DNA from: an uncultured Eubacteriales bacterium
Lineage (GTDB): Bacteria > Bacillota > Clostridia > Lachnospirales > Bianqueaceae
Reading direction: 5' to 3'
Assembly: GCA_902493345.1 (NCBI GenBank)
Contig: CABUPM010000017.1
Location: 1-27,836 of the forward strand
DNA length: 27,836 bases
The translations under genes were made by a program, and so were the position numbers. Below, in pieces: positions 22,629-27,836 of the stretch. The first letter of the stretch is position 1, and the number at the start of each line of letters is the position of its first letter. The notes below the pieces were generated by a model. The model saw nothing but the letters and a program-made list of their open reading frames with translations, made no database searches and was not told where the DNA came from.

Positions 22629-23921
22629 ATGAAACTTAGTATCGAGCAAGTAATTGGTCGAGAGATTATCGACTCCAGAGGCAATCCGACAGTGGAGGCA
22701 GAGGTTGTTCTGGCGTGTGGAGTAGTAGGCAGAGGCGCAGCTCCGAGCGGAGCTTCTACCGGAGAGTTTGAGGCTCTGGAGCTTCGTGATGGCGATAAGA
22801 GCCGTTTTGGCGGTAAGGGCGTAACCAAGGCAGTGGAGAACATCAACACTGTAATCAACGATACGCTGAAGGGAATGGATGCTTCTGACATCTATGCGGT
22901 AGACGCAGCGATGATCAAGGCAGACGGAACCAAGGATAAGTCCAATCTGGGCGCAAACGCGATTCTGGCAGTATCCATTGCCTGCGCAAGAGCGGCAGCT
23001 CTGGCACTGAATGTTCCGCTGTATCGTTTCCTGGGCGGAATCAGCGGCAATCGTCTGCCGGTTCCGATGATGAACATCCTGAACGGCGGCGCGCATGCAG
23101 CCAACACCGTAGATGTACAGGAGTTTATGATCATGCCTGTAGGTGCTGAGAGCTTCAAGGAAGGTCTGCGCTGGTGTACCGAAGTATTTCATGCTCTGGC
23201 AGCACTGCTGAAGAGTAAGGGCCTGGCTACCTCCGTAGGTGACGAGGGTGGTTTCGCTCCGAACCTGGCAAGTGACGAAGAAGCGATTCAGCTGATTCTT
23301 GAGGCTGTTAAGAAGGCTGGCTATGAGCCGGGCAAGGATTTCGTACTGGCAATCGATGCTGCTTCCAGTGAGTGGAAGGGCGAGAAGAAGGGCGAGTATG
23401 TACTGCCCAAGACCGGTAAGAAGTTCACTTCTGCTGAGCTGGTTGCACACTGGAAGAGCCTGTGCGACAAGTACCCGATCTACTCCATCGAGGATGGTCT
23501 GGATGAAGAGGACTGGGAAGGCTGGGAGATGATGACCAAGGAGCTGGGCAAGACTGTACAGCTGGTTGGCGACGACCTGTTCGTAACCAACACCGAGCGT
23601 CTGCATAAGGGTATCACCCTGCACTGCGGCAACGCGATCCTGATCAAGTTGAACCAGATCGGATCCGTATCCGAGACTCTGGAAGCAATCAAGATGGCGC
23701 ATGAAGCCAACTATACCGCAATCACTTCTCATCGTTCCGGCGAGACCGAGGACACCACAATCGCTGACCTGGCTGTAGCTCTGAACACCTGCCAGATCAA
23801 GACCGGCGCTCCGAGCCGCAGCGAGCGTGTTGCCAAGTACAATCAGCTGCTGAGAATCGAAGAGGAGCTGGGCGCTGGCGCGGTTTATCCGGGCGTAAAC
23901 GCATTTCGCGTTCATAGATAA
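22629..23921 (+). CDS. eno: Enolase
   Basis: The 430-residue glycolytic enzyme interconverts 2-phosphoglycerate and phosphoenolpyruvate. Signatures include IDSRGNPTVEAEV, the GASTGE flexible loop, NGGAHAANTVDVQEF, GDEGGFAP, the catalytic lysine of ILIKLNQIG (Lys340) and SHRSGETEDT. Length is standard. The ATG at 22629 is preceded by GGAAAGGAAGGG at good spacing, and the predicted transcript begins downstream of the alternative ATG. Codon use is strongly biased, as expected for a highly expressed gene. Only 24 bases and no terminator separate it from the ZIP gene, which may be co-transcribed. Confidence 0.98.
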   Translation: MKLSIEQVIGREIIDSRGNPTVEAEVVLACGVVGRGAAPSGASTGEFEALELRDGDKSRFGGKGVTKAVENINTVINDTLKGMDASDIYAVDAAMIKADGTKDKSNLGANAILAVSIACARAAALALNVPLYRFLGGISGNRLPVPMMNILNGGAHAANTVDVQEFMIMPVGAESFKEGLRWCTEVFHALAALLKSKGLATSVGDEGGFAPNLASDEEAIQLILEAVKKAGYEPGKDFVLAIDAASSEWKGEKKGEYVLPKTGKKFTSAELVAHWKSLCDKYPIYSIEDGLDEEDWEGWEMMTKELGKTVQLVGDDLFVTNTERLHKGITLHCGNAILIKLNQIGSVSETLEAIKMAHEANYTAITSHRSGETEDTTIADLAVALNTCQIKTGAPSRSERVAKYNQLLRIEEELGAGAVYPGVNAFRVHR

Positions 23922-23945
23922 GATACGATATAAGGAGGAGACACA

Positions 23946-24737
23946 ATGCCGCCGGTAGTATCTGCTATGCTGGGGACGGGCTTTACCTTTTTGATGACGG
24001 CCTTAGGCGCGTCGATGGTTTTTTTCTTCCGTAAAACGGTGAATGCTTTTATCCAGAGGATCTTTCTGGGTTTCGCCGCGGGTGTTATGATCGCGGCTTC
24101 TGTCTGGAGTCTGTTGATTCCGGCCATTGAAGAGGCGACAGCCTCCGGCGGGATCGGTTGGATCCCGGCAGCGGGTGGTTTCATTCTTGGTATCGTGTTT
24201 TTGATGGGGTTGGACTTTTTGTTGCCTCATCTGCATTTGGAGGCAAAACAGCCGGAAGGACTGCATTCCTCCTGGAAGCGGACGACGCTTCTGGTATTGG
24301 CAGTGACGCTGCATAACATTCCGGAAGGAATGGCGGTCGGACTGTCATTTGCTCTGGCGGCACAGCATGGCGGCGAAGCGGCAACGCTTTCCGCCGCCAT
24401 GGCGCTGGCGCTGGGAATCGGTATTCAGAACTTTCCGGAGGGTGCGGCGATTTCTCTTCCGCTGCGGCAGGAAGGAATGTCCGCGGGCAAGTCCTTTCTG
24501 TACGGAACGCTCTCAGGGATCGTAGAGCCTATTTTCGGAATCCTGGTGGTTCTGGTGGCGGGAAGCATTCAGCCGCTGATGCCTTGGCTGCTCTCTTTTG
24601 CCGCAGGCGCGATGATGTATGTCGTGGTGGAGGAGCTGATTCCGGAGGCCCATTTGGGTGAGCACTCTAATCTGGGGACGCTGGGTGTGATGGCAGGCTT
24701 TCTGATCATGATGGTTCTGGATGTTGCGTTGGGATAA
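23946..24737 (+). CDS. ZIP-family divalent metal transporter (ZupT-like)
   Basis: The 263-residue membrane protein belongs to the ZIP family, which carries zinc and other divalent metals, usually into the cytoplasm. About eight hydrophobic helices are visible, with the two metal-pathway motifs HNIPEGMAVG (around residue 119) and NFPEGAAISLPL (around 160) and a later VEELIPEAH. The ATG at 23946 is preceded by AAGGAGGAGACACA. It directly follows eno with no promoter evident in the 24-base gap, and is followed by a strong terminator. The metal specificity is not predictable. Confidence 0.92.
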   Translation: MPPVVSAMLGTGFTFLMTALGASMVFFFRKTVNAFIQRIFLGFAAGVMIAASVWSLLIPAIEEATASGGIGWIPAAGGFILGIVFLMGLDFLLPHLHLEAKQPEGLHSSWKRTTLLVLAVTLHNIPEGMAVGLSFALAAQHGGEAATLSAAMALALGIGIQNFPEGAAISLPLRQEGMSAGKSFLYGTLSGIVEPIFGILVVLVAGSIQPLMPWLLSFAAGAMMYVVVEELIPEAHLGEHSNLGTLGVMAGFLIMMVLDVALG

Positions 24738-24763
24738 ACGGCTTCGTAAAAGAGCCGTTTTTT
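24736..24763 (+). terminator. Intrinsic terminator after the ZIP gene
   Basis: AAACGGCT (24736-24743) pairs with AGCCGTTT (24753-24760) around a nine-base loop, with a six-base T-run at 24758-24763. It starts at the gene's stop codon and should end the eno-ZIP transcript. Confidence 0.88.
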
Positions 24764-24770
24764 ATTGCAT

Positions 24771-24804
24771 AAAAAAGGTGCTGTCTCCGAGGCAGCACCT
24801 TTTT
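24771..24804 (-). terminator. Bidirectional terminator at the 3' end of the Rrf2 gene
   Basis: AAAAAGGTGCTG (24772-24783) pairs perfectly with CAGCACCTTTTT (24793-24804) around a nine-base loop. T-runs follow on both strands. On the minus strand it lies about ten bases after the Rrf2 stop; on the plus strand it backs up the ZIP terminator. Confidence 0.88.
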
Positions 24805-24814
24805 GCAGAGCCAT

Positions 24815-25231
24815 TTATCCAAGTCCCTGCTTTTCTTTTAACAGATCGGCCAGAGTGATTCCGGCAAAGAATTCATGTACCATTTTATCAAAGCGAATCC
24901 ACATGGGCAGGGTAGGACAGGCGCCGGAGCGTTCACAGGAACCACCTTGAACCCCCTGACAGGCGACAGAGGACAGAGAGCCTTCTGTCAGTTCCAAAAT
25001 CTCCTCGACGGTATATTCTTCTGGCGAGCGGGTCAGCTTGTAACCGCCGCCCTTGCCGCGGAGGCCCACAAGAAGCTTTTCCTGTACCAGTGCTTTCAGA
25101 ATGATCTCAAGGTATTTTTCGGAGATTTCCTGACGCGCTGCGATATCCTTCAGAGGAATATAGCTATCCCCCGGATGCTCGGCCAAGTCAATCATAACAC
25201 GCAGGGCGTAGCGCCCTTTCGTAGAAATCAT
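24815..25231 (-). CDS. Rrf2-family transcriptional regulator (IscR/CymR-like) with three cysteines
   Basis: The 138-residue winged-helix regulator begins MISTKGRYALRVMIDLA and has the recognition helix ISEKYLEIILKALVQ and wing VGLRGKGGGYKL of the Rrf2 family. Three cysteines lie at Cys91, Cys99 and Cys105. This is the region where IscR-type members bind an iron-sulfur cluster, but the spacing here is x7 and x5 rather than x5 and x5. CymR, the cysteine-metabolism repressor, lacks these cysteines. The gene is divergent from a sulfhydrylase gene, and inverted repeats cover both promoters, so it probably represses itself and that gene in response to sulfur or Fe-S status. That regulation is inferred. 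The start at 25231 has GAGAGGTGAG upstream. Confidence 0.92.
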   Translation of the reverse strand: MISTKGRYALRVMIDLAEHPGDSYIPLKDIAARQEISEKYLEIILKALVQEKLLVGLRGKGGGYKLTRSPEEYTVEEILELTEGSLSSVACQGVQGGSCERSGACPTLPMWIRFDKMVHEFFAGITLADLLKEKQGLG

Positions 25232-25251
25232 AATATCTCACCTCTCATTAA

Positions 25252-25275
25252 CCTATTATACCAGAAGGTAATAGG
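25252..25275. promoter_or_regulatory. Putative Rrf2 operator over the rrf2 promoter
   Basis: CCTATTATACC (25252-25262) and GGTAATAGG (25267-25275) form an imperfect inverted repeat around AGAA. It covers the -10 and half of the spacer of the Rrf2 gene promoter. The CCTATT/AATAGG half-sites recur in the opposite promoter, which supports a common binding protein. Confidence 0.55.
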
Positions 25276-25283
25276 GTTTTCAA
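25255..25283 (-). promoter_or_regulatory. Promoter of the Rrf2-family gene
   Basis: On the minus strand TTGAAA (plus-strand 25278-25283), a 17-bp spacer and a perfect TATAAT (plus-strand 25255-25260). The leader is about 15-20 bases and includes the ribosome site. Confidence 0.75.
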
Positions 25284-25306
25284 GAAAAATTTTTAAAACC
25301 AATTTT

Positions 25307-25344
25307 GCCTATTGACATAGTAGGTTATATAGGATATAATAGGC
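25307..25344. promoter_or_regulatory. Putative Rrf2 operator over the sulfhydrylase promoter
   Basis: GCCTATT (25307-25313) and AATAGGC (25338-25344) are perfect inverted repeats whose arms overlap the -35 and -10 hexamers. Two more TAGG blocks lie between them (from about 25320 and 25330). This arrangement would hide the promoter when a dimeric regulator is bound. Confidence 0.5.
25312..25340 (+). promoter_or_regulatory. Consensus SigA promoter of the sulfhydrylase gene
   Basis: Perfect TTGACA (25312-25317), exactly 17 bp, and perfect TATAAT (25335-25340). Such a full-consensus promoter almost demands a repressor to be controllable, which fits the overlapping inverted repeats. Transcription would start at about 25347, so the leader is too short for a riboswitch. 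Confidence 0.88.
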
Positions 25345-25373
25345 ATGTAATCAAGCGAAGGAGGAGTACCAAG

Positions 25374-26669
25374 ATGAGCAAGTATAAATTTGAGACATTA
25401 CAATTGCACGTTGGACAGGAGGAGCCGGATCCGGCAACCGACGCACGGGCAGTTCCAATTTATCAGACCACTTCTTATGTATTCAAGAATTCCGCGCATG
25501 CGGCCGCACGTTTCGGATTAGCGGATGCGGGCAATATTTACGGACGTTTGACGAACTCGACCCAGGATGTACTGGAGAAGCGTATCGCAGCGCTTGAGGG
25601 CGGTGTGGCCGCTTTGGCTCTGGCATCCGGCGCAGCAGCGATTGCGTATACGATTGAGGCTCTGGCTGCGGACGGCGGACACATTGTATCTCAGAAGACC
25701 ATCTATGGCGGCAGTTATAATCTGCTGGAGCATACTCTTCCTCATTATGGCGTCAGCACAACCTTTGTCGATGCGCATAACCTGAAGGAAGTGGAGGATG
25801 CCATTCAGGAGAATACCCGTGCGATCTATCTGGAGACGCTGGGCAATCCTAACAGCGATATCCCGGATATCGACGCGGTCGCGGAGATCGCGCACAAGCA
25901 TGGCCTTCCGTTGGTTATCGATAATACTTTCGGTACTCCCTACCTGATTCGTCTGATCGAGCACGGAGCGGATATCGTGGTACATTCCGCGACCAAGTTC
26001 ATCGGCGGCCACGGTACGACACTGGGCGGCGTGATTGTAGATTCCGGCAAGTTTGATTGGAAAGCCAGCGGTAAGTATCCGGCCATTGCCGAGCCGAACC
26101 CCAGCTATCATGGCGTATCTTTTGTGGATGCAGCCGGTCCTGCGGCTTTTGTGACTTATATCCGTGCGGTGCTTCTGCGTGATACTGGAGCGACGATTTC
26201 TCCGTTTAATGCGTTTTTGCTGCTGCAGGGCGTCGAGACCCTGTCATTGCGTCTGGAGCGTCATGTAGAGAATACGCTGAAGGTTGTAAAGTATCTGGCG
26301 GCGCATCCGCTGGTAGAGCATGTCAATCATCCGTCTCTGCCGGATCATCCGGACCATGCGCTGTATGAGAAGTATTTCCCCAATGGCGGCGCGTCGATCT
26401 TTACCTTCCAGATCAAGGGCGGACAGAAAGAGGCGCACACGTTTATCGACAATCTGAAGATCTTCTCCCTGTTGGCTAATGTAGCGGATGTTAAGAGCCT
26501 GGTAATTCACCCGGCGACGACGACGCATTCTCAGCTTACGGCAGAAGAGCTGAAGGATCAGGACATTTACCCCAATACCATCCGCCTGTCCATCGGTACA
26601 GAGCATATCGATGATATCCTGGCCGATCTGGAAGAGGGATTTGAGGCGGTTCGTCAGCTTTCCAAGTAA
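25374..26669 (+). CDS. O-acetylhomoserine aminocarboxypropyltransferase / sulfhydrylase (MetY-like)
   Basis: The 431-residue PLP enzyme of the Cys/Met metabolism family makes homocysteine from O-acetylhomoserine and sulfide; some members also act as cysteine synthases. It shows YQTTSYVF, the YGR motif (Tyr56, Arg58), ALASGAAA, the PLP-binding aspartate in IDNTFGTPY (Asp183), and the Schiff-base lysine in SATKFIGGHGTTLGG (Lys208). Length is typical of MetY (about 425-430), longer than MetB/MetC-type members. The ATG at 25374 has GAAGGAGGAG upstream; earlier in-frame starts would lie within the promoter. Its divergent Rrf2 neighbour suggests sulfur- or Fe-S-responsive control. The symbol metY is likely but not proven. 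Confidence 0.93.
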   Translation: MSKYKFETLQLHVGQEEPDPATDARAVPIYQTTSYVFKNSAHAAARFGLADAGNIYGRLTNSTQDVLEKRIAALEGGVAALALASGAAAIAYTIEALAADGGHIVSQKTIYGGSYNLLEHTLPHYGVSTTFVDAHNLKEVEDAIQENTRAIYLETLGNPNSDIPDIDAVAEIAHKHGLPLVIDNTFGTPYLIRLIEHGADIVVHSATKFIGGHGTTLGGVIVDSGKFDWKASGKYPAIAEPNPSYHGVSFVDAAGPAAFVTYIRAVLLRDTGATISPFNAFLLLQGVETLSLRLERHVENTLKVVKYLAAHPLVEHVNHPSLPDHPDHALYEKYFPNGGASIFTFQIKGGQKEAHTFIDNLKIFSLLANVADVKSLVIHPATTTHSQLTAEELKDQDIYPNTIRLSIGTEHIDDILADLEEGFEAVRQLSK

Positions 26670-26670
26670 A

Positions 26671-26704
26671 AAATACGGTCCTCAGGCCGATGGGCTTGGG
26701 GACC
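26671..26704 (-). terminator. Shared terminator between the convergent sulfhydrylase and trpA genes
   Basis: A 12-bp stem (26677-26688 with 26693-26704, two G:U pairs) closes a GATG loop. On the minus strand six T-equivalents follow (26669-26674 region), making a strong end for the trp operon. On the plus strand ATTTTG follows, so it probably also serves the sulfhydrylase gene. Confidence 0.82.
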
Positions 26705-26719
26705 ATTTTGTAGAAGTTT

Positions 26720-27493
26720 TCAGGAGCGCAAGGCCTGTTTCATCGTTCGGACATATTCTCCGATATAGGCCGGCGCTTCTTTTTTGTATTGTTCCAGAAG
26801 GCGGACGATTGCGGAACCGACGATGGCTCCGTCGGCGATATCCACCATTTTCCGGGCCTGCTCCGGGGTAGAGATTCCAAAGCCGATGGCGCAAGGAATT
26901 TGGGTATTCTGACGGACGATCCGGACGATGGAATCCAGATCGGTGGTGATCTCACTCCGTGTTCCGGTTACGCCAAGGCTGGATACGATATACAGAAAGC
27001 CTTCTGCTTCCTGAGCGATCATGGCAATCCGGCCAGCTGAGGTGGGCGCGATCAGGGAGATCAGATCGACGCCGTACTTGCGGCAGAGCGGGGCAAACTC
27101 TTCCTTTTCCTCGTAGGGGACGTCCGGCAGAATCAGTCCATCCATGCCGACCTCCTGGCAGACTTGGAGAAACCGTTCCATGCCGTAGGAGAAGACAACA
27201 TTGGCATAGGTCATGAAGACCAGAGGAACGGTTACATCCCGGCGCAGTTCACGTACCAGCGCAAAGACCTGATCCGTTGTGACGCCGCCGCGGAGGGCGC
27301 GCAGATTGGCGCCTTGGATGACAGGGCCTTCCGCCGTGGGATCCGAGAAGGGGATTCCCAGTTCGATCAGATCCGCTCCGTTCTGTACGGCGGCACGGAC
27401 AGCGGCGGCCGTTGTCGCAAAGTCCGGATCCCCGCAGGTGATAAAAGCGATAAATGCCTTTCCGTTTTTAAAAACAGAAGCGATCTTACTCAT
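26720..27493 (-). CDS. trpA: Tryptophan synthase alpha subunit
   Basis: The 257-residue TIM-barrel subunit cleaves indole-3-glycerol phosphate to indole and glyceraldehyde 3-phosphate, passing indole to TrpB. The motif IELGIPFSDP carries the catalytic Glu44 (Glu49 in E. coli). The second catalytic position, Asp60 in E. coli, is Glu55 here (SDPTAEGPVIQ), a conservative change. SSLGVTGTR and IGFGISTPEQA are the phosphate-binding segments. The ATG at 27493 is preceded by GGGGAGGA; an upstream in-frame ATG at 27562 lies inside trpB. It overlaps the end of trpB by eight bases, so the two are translationally coupled, and it ends the operon at a strong terminator. Confidence 0.95.
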   Translation of the reverse strand: MSKIASVFKNGKAFIAFITCGDPDFATTAAAVRAAVQNGADLIELGIPFSDPTAEGPVIQGANLRALRGGVTTDQVFALVRELRRDVTVPLVFMTYANVVFSYGMERFLQVCQEVGMDGLILPDVPYEEKEEFAPLCRKYGVDLISLIAPTSAGRIAMIAQEAEGFLYIVSSLGVTGTRSEITTDLDSIVRIVRQNTQIPCAIGFGISTPEQARKMVDIADGAIVGSAIVRLLEQYKKEAPAYIGEYVRTMKQALRS

Positions 27494-27836
27494 GGATATC
27501 CTCCCCTCGATAGCGTGCGATAGCGGCACAATCCTTATCTCCGCGGCCGGAGATGGTAACAACGATGATCTGGTCCGGTGAAAGCGTCGGCGCGATCTTC
27601 ATCGCATAGGCAACAGCATGAGCGGATTCGATGGCCGGAATGATGCCTTCGGTTCGTGACAGATATTCAAAGGCATCAACGGCCTCATCATCCGTGACAG
27701 GGACATATTCAGCCCGACCGATATCATGCAGATGCGCGTGTTCTGGGCCAACACCCGGATAATCCAGTCCCGCGGAGATGGAATACACTGGCGCGATCTG
27801 CCCGTAGGAATCCTGGCAGAAGTAGGATTTCATTCC
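27486..27836 (-). CDS. trpB: Tryptophan synthase beta subunit, C-terminal part (runs off the right edge)
   Basis: Only the last 116 residues are present; the frame stays open to the right end of the window. The segment ISAGLDYPGVGPEHA and the later SRTEGIIPAIESAHA and ISGRGDKD match the C-terminal part of TrpB, the PLP enzyme that joins indole and serine to make tryptophan. The missing N-terminal part would hold the PLP lysine. The stop codon lies within the trpA start region (ATGAGTAA). Confidence 0.95.
   Translation of the reverse strand, partial: GMKSYFCQDSYGQIAPVYSISAGLDYPGVGPEHAHLHDIGRAEYVPVTDDEAVDAFEYLSRTEGIIPAIESAHAVAYAMKIAPTLSPDQIIVVTISGRGDKDCAAIARYRGEDIHE

Noticed and set aside
21626..22891. 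421-codon minus-strand open frame across rqcH and the eno promoter
   Set aside because: It covers conserved genes and a strong plus-strand promoter, and has no protein-like motifs.
22626..23915. 429-codon minus-strand open frame opposite eno
   Set aside because: It mirrors almost the full length of enolase, which is certain. Its length reflects avoidance of certain codons in a highly expressed gene, and no family is recognisable.
25341..25373. SAM riboswitch or T-box ahead of the sulfhydrylase gene
   Set aside because: The leader after the consensus promoter is under 30 bases, too short for either element.

Overview
The window looks like the chromosome of an anaerobic, spore-forming, low-GC-lineage Clostridia bacterium with moderately high GC, most likely a Lachnospiraceae-type gut organism. 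This is inferred from gene content, not from a marker search. The supporting genes are an oxygen-independent class III ribonucleotide reductase (nrdD/nrdG), a SleC-like spore cortex-lytic enzyme, a BmrC/BmrD-type ABC exporter pair, RqcH, a DUF4358-type lipoprotein, and short intergenic regions with strong SigA promoters and AGGAGG-type ribosome sites. Almost all the sequence is chromosomal housekeeping or accessory metabolism. I see no phage, transposase, CRISPR array, rRNA or tRNA.

Layout, left to right. Positions 1-207 hold a cluster of hairpins and a 73-bp tandem repeat downstream of nrdG. nrdG and nrdD (208-3016, minus) follow, with an upstream promoter whose spacer holds one of two tandem NrdR-box-like sites. 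A class I DAHP synthase (3220-4263, minus) has its own terminator. Divergent from it are two overlapping ABC exporter half-transporters (4474-8312, plus). A SleC-like protein (8429-9712, minus) is followed by a strongly expressed KDPG/KHG aldolase fused to a glyoxalase-like (VOC) domain (9826-10791, plus), closed by two tandem terminators. A small membrane protein with a suspected frameshift, a MATE exporter, sbcD and sbcC (10933-16755) form a tightly packed plus-strand block.

From 16812 to 22504 five plus-strand genes are packed with overlaps or very short gaps: MBL-fold hydrolase, lipoprotein, cytoplasmic GH63/MGH1-like glycosidase, class-I amidotransferase-like (C26) hydrolase, and RqcH. 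Then come enolase and a ZIP metal transporter (22629-24737, plus), an Rrf2-family regulator (24815-25231, minus) divergent from an O-acetylhomoserine sulfhydrylase (25374-26669, plus), and the end of a trp operon (trpA plus the 3' end of trpB, minus) running off the right edge.

No gene-free stretch exceeds 300 bases. The longest are 1-207, 3017-3219 and 4264-4473, and all three carry regulatory or repeat signals described below. The observations most worth following are: the Rrf2/metY intergenic region with repeated CCTATT/AATAGG half-sites covering both divergent promoters; the aldolase-VOC fusion, with candidate residues at all four VOC metal-ligand positions; the glycosidase-amidotransferase-RqcH operon; the frameshift-like tail of the small membrane protein, whose alternative frame is coupled by ATGA to the MATE gene; and the repeat cluster at the left edge. 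I did not find a system that I can confidently call previously undescribed.
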